Shown: positions 25,902 through 33,647 of the stretch, one piece after another
Layout of the letters: the number at the start of each line of letters is the position of its first letter
Position numbering within the stretch: position 1 is the first letter of the stretch
NCBI GenBank assembly: GCA_947073545.1
Contig: CAMTMP010000005.1
Coordinates: 99,431-163,430, forward strand
Source of the DNA: an uncultured bacterium
GTDB lineage: Bacteria; Bacillota; Clostridia; Lachnospirales; Lachnospiraceae
DNA length: 64,000 nucleotides
Direction: 5' to 3'
The notes under the pieces: generated by a model
What the model was told of the DNA's origin: nothing
Databases searched by the model: none
Seen by the model: only the letters and a program-made list of their open reading frames with translations
Made by a program: the position numbers and the translations under genes

Positions 25902-27143
25902 ATGTTGTCATGCTGTAACAGGGGGATAATTGACATGTTATATCAGGAATTATTGGACAAGATTGTCAGTGTAAGCAGGCAGATATTTGGGCAAGAGCTT
26001 ACAGGTATCTATTTGCATGGTTCGGCAGCAATGGGATGCTTTCATCCGGATAAAAGTGACATTGACTTAATTTTTGTTATTGAAAATATGATTACAGATG
26101 AACAGAAATTGAAATTCATGGATGAAATTGTAAATTTAAATAAACTTGCGCCAAAGAAAGGGATTGAGTTAAGCGTCGTTAGGAAAATATATTGTAGAAA
26201 ATTTCATTATCCTACCCCTTATGAATTACATTTTTCTAATATACATCTGCAGTGGTTTATGAATGATCCTCTGGATTATGTGGACAGGATGAAGGGGACA
26301 GATAAGGATCTGGCGGCCCATTTTATGATTATTTATCATTGTGGGATTACGCTGTTTGGAGAAGAGATTCCGGCAGTATTTTCAGAGGTGCCTAAAGCAG
26401 ATTACATAGATAGTATCTGGTCTGATATAGAAGGTGCAGAGAAAGAAATCGTGGAAAATCCCATCTATATAATTTTGAATTTATGCAGAGTAATAGCATT
26501 TGTGCAGGATGAATTAATTACTTCTAAAGAACAGGGCGGCCAGTGGGGCGTGAGGAATTTAGAATTACAATATCAGGGATTGATTCTTGAAGCTCTTGCA
26601 TGTTATGCTTCAGAGAAAGAGATGACTGTTCAGGAAGAAGAAGCAAGGGAGTTTGCAAGGCATATGGTAATGAAGATTGGAGGAAGTATGATGCAGGTAA
26701 TAGATTATTATAATTGTGACCGGCAGGAACATTGGCTTGCACAAATAAAGAAAAGCGACTGGGCGGCAGGTCAGTTTCTTTATGAATTATTAAGTGAAAA
26801 CAAGTTTAAGGATGCTGTGGGAGAAAAGTCTAAGGTATTGATGCTGGTGAATGGGGATGAACTCATTTCATTTTGCACCTATGCGGAAAAGGATGATATC
26901 CAGCCCACAAATTTAACTCCCTGGATGGGATTTGTTTATACTTTTCCAAAATACAGGGGAAATCATTGCATGGAGGAATTATTTCTGGAGGTTGAGAGGC
27001 TTGCCAGAGCTGAAAAGGTACATGATGTCTTTATTTCAACAGGTCATACAGGGTTATATGAAAAATATGGCTGTGAATTTTATCAGATGATGGAGGATAT
27101 GGCTGGTGAGTCTGCCAGAGTTTATAGAAAACATATAGACTAA
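25902..27143 (+). CDS. Nucleotidyltransferase-GNAT fusion (ANT-like, DUF4111-like)
   Basis: This 413-residue protein joins two enzymes. Residues 15-300 are a nucleotidyltransferase of the aminoglycoside adenylyltransferase type: GIYLHGSAAMGCFHPDKSDI followed by DLIFV carries the GS...DxD metal-binding core, and a helical DUF4111-like part follows. Residues 305-413 are a compact GNAT domain (MGFVYTFPKYRGNHCMEELF, then STGHTGLYEKYGCEF). The start at 25902 has AAAGGAG eight bases upstream. Adenylylation and acetylation of the same small molecule, for example an aminoglycoside, is a possible role but is not shown. Confidence 0.8.
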   Translation: MLSCCNRGIIDMLYQELLDKIVSVSRQIFGQELTGIYLHGSAAMGCFHPDKSDIDLIFVIENMITDEQKLKFMDEIVNLNKLAPKKGIELSVVRKIYCRKFHYPTPYELHFSNIHLQWFMNDPLDYVDRMKGTDKDLAAHFMIIYHCGITLFGEEIPAVFSEVPKADYIDSIWSDIEGAEKEIVENPIYIILNLCRVIAFVQDELITSKEQGGQWGVRNLELQYQGLILEALACYASEKEMTVQEEEAREFARHMVMKIGGSMMQVIDYYNCDRQEHWLAQIKKSDWAAGQFLYELLSENKFKDAVGEKSKVLMLVNGDELISFCTYAEKDDIQPTNLTPWMGFVYTFPKYRGNHCMEELFLEVERLARAEKVHDVFISTGHTGLYEKYGCEFYQMMEDMAGESARVYRKHID

Positions 27144-27184
27144 AAAATGATTTAATTTACTTAGAATTTGTACGCGGTGCCCAT

Positions 27185-27214
27185 TTGCAATAATTTTTCT
27201 TACAATAATATTAT
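27185..27214 (+). promoter_or_regulatory. Putative promoter for the DUF6323/DUF6179-like pair
   Basis: TTGCAA (27185-27190), an 18-base spacer and TATTAT (27209-27214) would give a leader of about 160 bases before the start at 27379. Apart from this, the gap 27144-27378 shows nothing recognisable. Confidence 0.35.
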
Positions 27215-27378
27215 ACCACAAAAATGCTTATAATTAAAGACTGGTAACTACATCCATGCAATGTTAGTATAGTAACTGCTCGCTTCTATAAGGAGAAAAC
27301 GCGGCAGAAAGGAAGTTGAAACTCTATTTACGCTTTACTATATTGAATGGTTCAAAAGTCAGGTCTTAGGAGGTATGT

Positions 27379-27912
27379 ATGGGGAAAAATTGGATTGATT
27401 TATTACAGCAGCAAAACCAGTTGGGCAAAGTGGTAGAGACAAACCGGATTACGCAAAAGTATGGACTTACTCTTAGCAAGGAAGAGGCACAGCTGCTTTT
27501 GAGCGAGCGCAGTTTTGCACTGAGAGAGCAGAAAAGGGTGGAATTTGGAGAAGGGATAACGCCTAAAATTATTTATGAATTTTGTGATTCGGACTTTATT
27601 GATCAGAATAATTATGTTCAGACAATGATCCGGCTGCAGGAAATATTTTACTTATATAAAAATGAAATGCAGGATGAAATATCGGATGATGAGCTTTTGC
27701 ATTTTATGAAAGAGCAGTTTGAAGAAAAGTGCTTTGGGGATTTGGATTATTTGGAAGGCACGTGTCTTTTGATTTTTTCCCAGGCAGTCAGAGCCGGGTA
27801 CCGGGGATATAAAGCTTCAGAAGGACGGGGAGAATATGAACAATTTGACGAGGTTTCAAGGTGGGATTACGAACTATATCTTGAAACTTTAAAAGAGCTT
27901 TTATGGAGGTGA
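27379..27912 (+). CDS. DUF6323-like protein of unknown function
   Basis: The 177-residue, acidic, mostly helical protein has no signal or membrane segment. Features include the EEAQLLLSERSFALREQKRV helix, FGEGITPKIIYEFCDSDFID and a conserved-looking MKEQFEEKCFGDLDYLEGT. From memory it matches a clostridial family named DUF6323, always next to the following gene. The gap between them is seven bases, so they are translated together and probably work as one unit. Start by AGGAGG. Confidence 0.65.
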   Translation: MGKNWIDLLQQQNQLGKVVETNRITQKYGLTLSKEEAQLLLSERSFALREQKRVEFGEGITPKIIYEFCDSDFIDQNNYVQTMIRLQEIFYLYKNEMQDEISDDELLHFMKEQFEEKCFGDLDYLEGTCLLIFSQAVRAGYRGYKASEGRGEYEQFDEVSRWDYELYLETLKELLWR

Positions 27913-27919
27913 CTGGCAT

Positions 27920-28762
27920 ATGAATTATGAAATGGAAGAATTAATGCCGGTCGTAAGCGGTCTGGCAGAAAAATATAATGCTTTTGAGAGTACTTCAATG
28001 ACTTATGAAAAAGCAGAGCAGCTTTTGGGAGCTGTAATTTATTGTATCAATGAAGTGATAAGGGAAGAGAAGGATTCAGGTGCAGTACTTTCAAAAAAAG
28101 GATTACCGGCGAAAAGAGCCTATGAGATAGGAGCTGAAAGGGTATCTGACAAGACCAGGGAAGCACTGGAAATGTACAATAAGATTCTGCCCAAATTAAT
28201 TGACTGTGGAAATATATGTTTGCATGACACTTTCGTAAAAGCAATTCCGGAATTTTTCAAGTGGTATGATGTGAAATTTGCACCACAGGATGAAATTATA
28301 ACATTGGATTATCCGGTTTTAAAGGATATTTCCCAGCTTATGGGGGTTGATAAGGTTTATGAATTTATAAATTGCATCCGCTTGGAACAGCAATTTTTCA
28401 GCGTATTTAAGGAAGAAGATCTGCGCCATATACTTGCAAGGCATGAAAAGCAATATGAGGACAGCATGGATAATATTTGTGAAGTTGTCTTAACCAATAT
28501 GATGATGCATGTTTTAGCAGGAAAAACTTTGGCTGACCAGGAGTTTACAGAAAAGGATTATCAGCAGATTAAAGATATTTTTATACAGGAAAGCCTTGAG
28601 AAGATCAATGAAAAGCTGGAAAATGCAATTAAGGTATTTGTGCAGGAGTACTTTGACGATAAGGAGGAATTGTTCATTTATCTTACAGCCCCTGTGAAAA
28701 GTATTACCCTTCGAATGAAAAATGCGGCAGTTTACGGTATGCTTTCATTAGGTATTTGGTGA
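27920..28762 (+). CDS. DUF6179-like protein of unknown function
   Basis: This 280-residue helical, cytosolic protein begins MNYEMEELMPVVSGLAEKYN and contains YTSY-free but repeated helical hairpins. Its end, LTAPVKSITLRMKNAAVYG, looks conserved. From memory it corresponds to DUF6179, which co-occurs with DUF6323 in clostridia. No catalytic motif is visible. It has its own GGAGGTGA site, and its context is the two-gene unit with the preceding gene. Confidence 0.65.
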   Translation: MNYEMEELMPVVSGLAEKYNAFESTSMTYEKAEQLLGAVIYCINEVIREEKDSGAVLSKKGLPAKRAYEIGAERVSDKTREALEMYNKILPKLIDCGNICLHDTFVKAIPEFFKWYDVKFAPQDEIITLDYPVLKDISQLMGVDKVYEFINCIRLEQQFFSVFKEEDLRHILARHEKQYEDSMDNICEVVLTNMMMHVLAGKTLADQEFTEKDYQQIKDIFIQESLEKINEKLENAIKVFVQEYFDDKEELFIYLTAPVKSITLRMKNAAVYGMLSLGIW

Positions 28763-28861
28763 TAATGAAGCAACAAAAAACTGGGAGATTTCCTGCCATA
28801 AATGCAGGGATATCTGCCCGTATAATTTTGGATATCAAATAAAAGAGTGAGGAAAGTGGTT

Positions 28862-29770
28862 ATGAAAAAGATTTTAGTTACGGGTGGAACGGTATTTGTC
28901 AGTAAATACATTGCAGAGTATTATGTAAAATCAGGAAATGAGGTGTACGTGCTTAACAGAAATCATCATCCCCAGCCGAAAGGAACCTTTCTGATTGAGG
29001 CGGACAGACATAGCCTTGGTGGTCGATTAAAGGATTACGTATTTGATGCAGTTCTGGATGTTACATCATATACGGGCAGGGATGTGGAACTGTTGTTGGA
29101 CGCACTGGGAGAATTTAAGGATTATGTCCTGATCAGCTCAAGCGCGGTGTATCCTGAATATTTGCCACAGCCTTTTACAGAAGAGCAGGAAACCGGCGAA
29201 AATAAATATTGGGGAGCTTATGGAACCGGGAAGATTGCTGCGGAGCAGGCACTTTTGAAACAGGTTCCTTCTGCCTATGTTTTTCGTCCGCCATACCTTT
29301 ATGGACCCATGAATAATGTATACCGGGAGGCTTTTGTATTTGAATGTGCGGAAAAGAACCGGAAGTTTTACCTGCCGCAAAAGGGGGAGATGGAATTCCA
29401 GTTTTTTCACGTGGAGGACCTTTGCAGATGCATAGACAGTGTTTTGGAAAAACATCCTGAGAAGCATATATTTAATGTTGGCAATGAAGATATGATTTCC
29501 ATTCGGGAATGGGTAAAACTTTGCTATGCGGCAGTTGGATGGAGGCCGGAGTATGCAGAGGTTCATTCAGACATTAACCCCAGAGAGTATTTTCCTTTTT
29601 ATGATTATGAATACAAGCTGGATGTAAAAGAACAGCACCGGCTGATTTCCGATACAATGCCATTACAGGAAGGGCTTAAAGAAGCTTATCTATGGTATCA
29701 GAATCACAAAGAGGAAGTAAACAGAAAGGACTATATTAAATATATAGATGAAAAGCTTTGCGCCAGCTAA
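28862..29770 (+). CDS. NAD-dependent epimerase/dehydratase family protein
   Basis: The 302-residue extended SDR protein has the N-terminal Rossmann motif ILVTGGTVFVSKYIAEYY (GGTxFVG-type, here with Ser replacing the usual Gly after Val), the catalytic-like SSSAVYPE and a YGTGK (YxxxK) at about 126-130, and PPYLYGPMNN. It resembles sugar-nucleotide epimerases and isoflavone-reductase-like SDRs. The substrate is unknown. The ATG at 28862 is preferred over a GTG at 28847 because GAGGAAAG lies between them. Confidence 0.85.
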   Translation: MKKILVTGGTVFVSKYIAEYYVKSGNEVYVLNRNHHPQPKGTFLIEADRHSLGGRLKDYVFDAVLDVTSYTGRDVELLLDALGEFKDYVLISSSAVYPEYLPQPFTEEQETGENKYWGAYGTGKIAAEQALLKQVPSAYVFRPPYLYGPMNNVYREAFVFECAEKNRKFYLPQKGEMEFQFFHVEDLCRCIDSVLEKHPEKHIFNVGNEDMISIREWVKLCYAAVGWRPEYAEVHSDINPREYFPFYDYEYKLDVKEQHRLISDTMPLQEGLKEAYLWYQNHKEEVNRKDYIKYIDEKLCAS

Positions 29771-29907
29771 GTCTGGTTAACTGCTAAAATCAGGTGTGGG
29801 AAATCTGCGTGCATTTGGCGCATATTTACCTATAAAGAAATGCGAGGTTGACGGACCGGCACATGTCTGATTAAATGAGGATAGAAAAGGAACAGGAGGA
29901 AATTTGC

Positions 29908-29937
29908 ATGAAGAAGGATTGTGGTGTGATTGCATAG
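29908..29937 (+). CDS. Possible 9-codon leader peptide
   Basis: AGGAGG at 29894-29899 sits eight bases before an ATG that encodes MKKDCGVIA and a stop. The stop lies at the base of a strong hairpin, and the next real gene starts 76 bases later. The excellent ribosome site in otherwise non-coding sequence is the only evidence that it is translated. Confidence 0.3.
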   Translation: MKKDCGVIA

Positions 29938-29982
29938 CAGTGGCTATTGCAAACATATGAAAATGAATGTTATAGCCATTGC
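29937..29982 (+). promoter_or_regulatory. Large RNA hairpin upstream of the CD3324-like gene
   Basis: GCAGTGGCTAT (29937-29947), a TGCA bulge and AACAT (29952-29956) pair with ATGTT (29967-29971) and ATAGCCATTGC (29972-29982), giving about 16 pairs with one G·T. No T-run follows, so it is not a simple terminator. It lies between the possible leader peptide and the AGGAGG of the next gene and could act in translational control. Confidence 0.5.
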
Positions 29983-30013
29983 ATACCTGAAGAAAAATTT
30001 TAGGAGGGCAATC

Positions 30014-30292
30014 ATGGGCTATGTAAAGGCAGAGGATGTTCTGCCGGAAGAAGTACTTGAGTTGATTAGGCAGTATATTGACGGCGAGTTGATTTATATT
30101 CCAAGGAAGGGCGAAAAACGTTGCTGGGGTTCCGGAACAGGAATACGTGACAGTCTGGGATTCAGAAATGAAACTATCTTTAGAAAGCATCTGCAGGGAA
30201 TGTCAGTGCATCAACTGGCGGAGGAATATTGCTTGTCAGTGAAAAGTATACAGAGAATTATAAGAAATTATAGAGTGAAGAAGGAGTTCTGA
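30014..30292 (+). CDS. CD3324-like helix-turn-helix protein
   Basis: The 92-residue protein has MGYVKAEDVLPEEVLELIRQ followed by a YIDGELIYIPRK segment, typical of a clostridial family related to Mor/CD3324 proteins. It ends with a helix-turn-helix-like MSVHQLAEEYCLSVKSIQRI. It probably binds DNA. An in-frame ATG at 29930 lies upstream, but the start at 30014 follows a perfect AGGAGG and matches the family. The RNHCP gene follows after 19 bases. Confidence 0.8.
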   Translation: MGYVKAEDVLPEEVLELIRQYIDGELIYIPRKGEKRCWGSGTGIRDSLGFRNETIFRKHLQGMSVHQLAEEYCLSVKSIQRIIRNYRVKKEF

Positions 30293-30311
30293 CATATAAG
30301 GGGAAATTAAA

Positions 30312-30737
30312 TTGAATAGAGAAAATAAAAGAAAGTCCTTTGAAAAAGGATACTATAAAAGGCATGCCTGCAGAGAGATATTTACCTGCAAGCTTTGCGG
30401 AAGAGAAGTGATGCCGCAAGCTGTGGGAGGCGCACACAGAAATCACTGTCCCAATTGTCTGACCAGTCTGCATGTTGATCTTACACCGGGAGACCGGGAG
30501 GCGGATTGTGGAGGATATATGGATGCGGTTGCTGTGTGGGTGAGAAAAAACGGAGAATGGGCGATTATCCATCGTTGTAGAATGTGTGGAGCATTTAGTT
30601 CCAACCGCATAGCGGCAGATGACAATCCTGTGAAGCTTATGTCAATTGTCTTAAAGCCGCTGGCAATGCCGCCTTTTCCGGTGGAGCGGATAGAGGAAAT
30701 GACTCGCCTTATGGGCGGAGATGGAGTATTACAATAA
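30312..30737 (+). CDS. RNHCP domain zinc protein
   Basis: The 141-residue protein contains FTCKLCGREVMPQAVGGAHR followed by NHCPNCL, the RNHCP signature with two CxxC pairs for zinc, and a second CRMCG near residue 93. The domain occurs next to translation or rRNA-related genes, but its role is unknown. A TTG start at 30312 after GGGGAAA is used, since no ATG lies near in frame. It is probably co-transcribed with the CD3324-like gene. Confidence 0.85.
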   Translation: MNRENKRKSFEKGYYKRHACREIFTCKLCGREVMPQAVGGAHRNHCPNCLTSLHVDLTPGDREADCGGYMDAVAVWVRKNGEWAIIHRCRMCGAFSSNRIAADDNPVKLMSIVLKPLAMPPFPVERIEEMTRLMGGDGVLQ

Positions 30738-30793
30738 TTCTGCCTGCGCTCTAAATACAAAGCGCTTTGGAATGGAGGAAAGAGTGAATAAAA

Positions 30794-31537
30794 ATGATAA
30801 AAACATACTTAAAGCTGGCTGCTCTTGTTTCTGCACTGGTTTTCCTTGCCGGATGCGGCAAAAAAGGGCAGATAGTAGAAAGCTGTGATCGTGAGCTTGC
30901 CTTATGTGAGACGGAAGCTTTTATTCCTGACAATAATTTTGGACTGTTAACTTCCTTTGAGGGAGATGATATTGTAGTGGCTCAATTGTCTGATGGGGCT
31001 GTTTTAAGTAAGATACCAATTGCATTTGATGAATATCGGGTATTTTTAAGCATGATAGATGAAAATGAAGGGTATTTGCTGTATTGCAGCACTCCGGGAG
31101 CCGGACAGATGATGAAAATACTATATTTTACGAAAGACAGGTGGAACAGTTATACGGAAGCAGATATTAGTTTAAAGATAGATGGATACCCTACAAGCCT
31201 GTCTGCAATGTCAAAGGAGCAGCTTTTTATTGGAACACAGATGCGGAGTAACGGGTTTTTATTTGAGACCACAGATGGAGGCAGGGACTGGATTTCTTTC
31301 ACGGTAGATGGAAGTGTACAGAACTGTCAAAACGGATATGCGCCCATTGTTGATCAGGAAAATGACATTGCGTATGTGTTATTAAAATGTGGTGAAAACT
31401 ATCTGCTATACCAGTTGAATGATGTATGGGAAAAGAAAGGCAGTTTCCCATTAGATACCTTTGTGGAGGAGTTTTTTGCCAGCGGTGGTGAGCTTTATAT
31501 TGTTGATGATCAGGGAAGGCAGTTTCGGATAGAATAA
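30794..31537 (+). CDS. Lipoprotein with beta-propeller-like repeats
   Basis: The 247-residue protein has a signal peptide with lipobox VFLAGCGKK (Cys about 21). The mature part has repeated blade-like strands, including LFETTDGGRDWISFTVDG, which matches the BNR/Ycf48 Asp-box pattern (S/TxDGGxxW). It is likely an extracytoplasmic lipoprotein that binds a ligand or protein. No enzyme motif is seen. Two hairpins follow before pepT. Confidence 0.75.
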   Translation: MIKTYLKLAALVSALVFLAGCGKKGQIVESCDRELALCETEAFIPDNNFGLLTSFEGDDIVVAQLSDGAVLSKIPIAFDEYRVFLSMIDENEGYLLYCSTPGAGQMMKILYFTKDRWNSYTEADISLKIDGYPTSLSAMSKEQLFIGTQMRSNGFLFETTDGGRDWISFTVDGSVQNCQNGYAPIVDQENDIAYVLLKCGENYLLYQLNDVWEKKGSFPLDTFVEEFFASGGELYIVDDQGRQFRIE

Positions 31538-31545
31538 AGGAAGAG

Positions 31546-31612
31546 AAGGTTGAAAGAAACTTTCAATCTTACGTATTTGGGCCTATTCCCACTTGGGAGG
31601 AGCCCAAGCGGG
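31546..31612 (+). promoter_or_regulatory. Two hairpins in the pepT leader
   Basis: AAGGTTGAAAG/CTTTCAATCTT (31546-31556 with 31560-31570) has a three-base loop. CCCACTTGGG/CCCAAGCGGG (31588-31597 with 31603-31612) has one mismatch and an AGGAG loop. The first may terminate the lipoprotein transcript, although it lacks a T-run. The second ends seven bases before a possible ATG. Confidence 0.4.
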
Positions 31613-31630
31613 AAAGGCATGGGTATAAAA

Positions 31631-32866
31631 ATGAAAAAGGTGATTGAAAATTTTTTGGAGTATGTAAGGATTGACACCCAGTCATCGGAGGAAAGCTTAG
31701 AGACTCCCTCCACCCAAAAACAGCATAACCTGGCGGAGGTTTTGGTACGCCAGCTTACGGATATGGGTGCAGAAGAGATTACCTATGACAGAAAGCATTG
31801 TTATGTGTATGCCTCTGTTCCTGCGTCAAAGGGATGTGAGGACGTACCGGTTATTGGATTTATTGCCCACATGGATACTGCTCCGGCAGTAACAGGGGAA
31901 GGCGTTAAGCCAAGGATTGTGGAGAACTATGACGGAAAGGACATCCTGTTAAATCAGGAAAAACAGATTATTATGAGGGTGGAAGACTTTCCGGAGCTTT
32001 CTTCTTATAAAGGAAAAAGGCTGATTGTGACAGACGGGACCACTCTTTTGGGTGCGGATGATAAAGCTGGTGTTGCTGAAATTATGGCAATGGCAGAAGA
32101 ACTATTGCTGCATCCTGAAATTTCACATGGCAAGGTAAGGATTGGCTTTACGCCGGATGAAGAAGTGGGAGCGGGAGCAGACCATTTTGAAGTTAAGCTT
32201 TTCGGAGCAGATTATGCCTATACGGTAGATGGCGGAAAACTTGGTGAATTGGAATATGAGAATTTTAATGCGGCAGGAGCAAAAGTGATTATTCATGGCA
32301 GAAGCGTACATCCGGGTGACGCAAAGGATAAAATGCGGAATGCAATTTTAATGGCCCAGGAGTTTCAGTCTATGCTTCCTGTTTCGGAAAATCCTATGTA
32401 TACCTGTGGATATGAAGGCTTTTTCCACTTAGATCAGTTAAATGGTACAGTGGAGGAAGCAAAAGCAGAATATATTATCAGGGACCATGACAGGGGAAAA
32501 TTTGAGAAAAAGAAAGAATTGTTTTTACAAACCGGAGCATTTTTAAACAGCAGATATGGTGAAGGAACCTTTGAAATAGAGATGAAGGATTCTTACTATA
32601 ACATGAAAGAGATTATTGAAGGGCATATGCACTTGGTGGATTATGCAAAAGAGGCAATGGAAGAGTTGGAAATTGTGCCGGTGGTGGTTCCTATCAGGGG
32701 AGGAACAGACGGGGCAAGGCTGTCTTTTATGGGGCTTCCCTGTCCGAATCTTTGTACAGGCGGGCAGAATTTTCATGGACGGTTTGAGTATGCCTGTGCA
32801 GATGAAATGGAAAGAATCGTTGATTTATTAATAAAGATTGTGGAAAAGTATCAGGTTTTTAATTAA
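31631..32866 (+). CDS. pepT: Peptidase T (tripeptide aminopeptidase)
   Basis: This 411-residue zinc peptidase of the M20 family releases N-terminal residues from tripeptides. The metal site is intact: [11 protein letters not shown] (His), [10 protein letters not shown] (bridging Asp), [14 protein letters not shown] (Glu pair), [11 protein letters not shown], and [13 protein letters not shown] near the C-terminus. The frame is open upstream to 31550, but ATG 31631 ([18 protein letters not shown]) gives the expected PepT start and length. The AAAGG is rather distant, and an ATG at 31619 is the alternative. Confidence 0.93.
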   Translation: MKKVIENFLEYVRIDTQSSEESLETPSTQKQHNLAEVLVRQLTDMGAEEITYDRKHCYVYASVPASKGCEDVPVIGFIAHMDTAPAVTGEGVKPRIVENYDGKDILLNQEKQIIMRVEDFPELSSYKGKRLIVTDGTTLLGADDKAGVAEIMAMAEELLLHPEISHGKVRIGFTPDEEVGAGADHFEVKLFGADYAYTVDGGKLGELEYENFNAAGAKVIIHGRSVHPGDAKDKMRNAILMAQEFQSMLPVSENPMYTCGYEGFFHLDQLNGTVEEAKAEYIIRDHDRGKFEKKKELFLQTGAFLNSRYGEGTFEIEMKDSYYNMKEIIEGHMHLVDYAKEAMEELEIVPVVVPIRGGTDGARLSFMGLPCPNLCTGGQNFHGRFEYACADEMERIVDLLIKIVEKYQVFN

Positions 32867-32882
32867 ATAAGTCGATATTAAC

Positions 32883-32906
32883 AATAAATACAAGGATGTA
32901 TTTATT
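32883..32906 (+). terminator. AT-rich hairpin after pepT, possible weak terminator
   Basis: AATAAATACA (32883-32892), loop AGGA and TGTATTTATT (32897-32906) form a perfect ten-base stem. All but two of its pairs are A-T and no T-run follows, so termination would be weak. Confidence 0.4.
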
Positions 32907-32927
32907 ATATTACAAGGATGTGATTGA

Positions 32928-33509
32928 ATGAAAATTGGAGAGGCACAGCAGATTTACAGACAGCAGGTAAAGGAATACAGGGAGCAAAGGGCGGTTTTGT
33001 CAAAACAGCTTCAAAGCGTGCGGTCAAAAATGGAACATTTTCAGGACAAGGACGGACAGTTTGCTTCAGAAGCTGCTACACTGGAACTTACCATTGGCGC
33101 ATTAGATGAAAAAGAAGATGAGTATCAGGAATATCTTGACAGGCTTGCAGATAAGTACTGTGCTCATTGGAATGCAACTGTGGCGGAACAGCAGGCAGAT
33201 GCCGCTGAGGAATATGCAGTTGAAATGGGAAAAATCCTTGAGGTTGCAAGGCGCATTATGAAAGGTGCAACTGTACCGGCGGCGGATGAAAAAAAGCTCA
33301 TGGAGTTTAGCTTTGAAATGTATCAAACTGCAAAAAACATTGGTGCAATAGCCCGCAGGGAAAAGAAAGAGGAGTATGATTCTCTTTGGGGAGATGAGGA
33401 AAAAAAGGAGTATGACGATCCAGGGGAGGTTGCAGAAAATGCCCAGGCGCCGGCCGGAGAACCGGAAATTGTGGATGTTTCAGAAGTGATTAGTTCGGCT
33501 GGAGGCTGA
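32928..33509 (+). CDS. Coiled-coil protein of unknown function
   Basis: The 193-residue cytosolic protein is almost entirely helical: a long coiled coil (about 5-75), a helical region with RIMKGATVPAADEKKLMEFS, then a low-complexity acidic/Pro-Ala tail (about 145-193). No family is recognised, but the arrangement resembles small flagellar or structural proteins of clostridia. It stands alone, between pepT and a convergent kinase gene, with a shared terminator. Confidence 0.65.
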   Translation: MKIGEAQQIYRQQVKEYREQRAVLSKQLQSVRSKMEHFQDKDGQFASEAATLELTIGALDEKEDEYQEYLDRLADKYCAHWNATVAEQQADAAEEYAVEMGKILEVARRIMKGATVPAADEKKLMEFSFEMYQTAKNIGAIARREKKEEYDSLWGDEEKKEYDDPGEVAENAQAPAGEPEIVDVSEVISSAGG

Positions 33510-33572
33510 GGAGATTAATATTATAAGTAAACATAGGGAAACTGCACTTTGTGAAATTTTTTTATGTAAAAT

Positions 33573-33618
33573 AAAAACGGCTATGCACTACTTTAAAAGT
33601 AATGCGCAGTCGTTTTTT
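33573..33618. terminator. Bidirectional terminator
   Basis: An imperfect long stem, AAAACGGCTATGCACTACTTT with AAAGTAATGCGCAGTCGTTTT-type complement (33574-33616), is flanked by A- and T-runs. It separates the convergent coiled-coil and histidine kinase genes. Confidence 0.75.
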
Positions 33619-33647
33619 GATGAATACATAAATATGTTTACTTGAAT

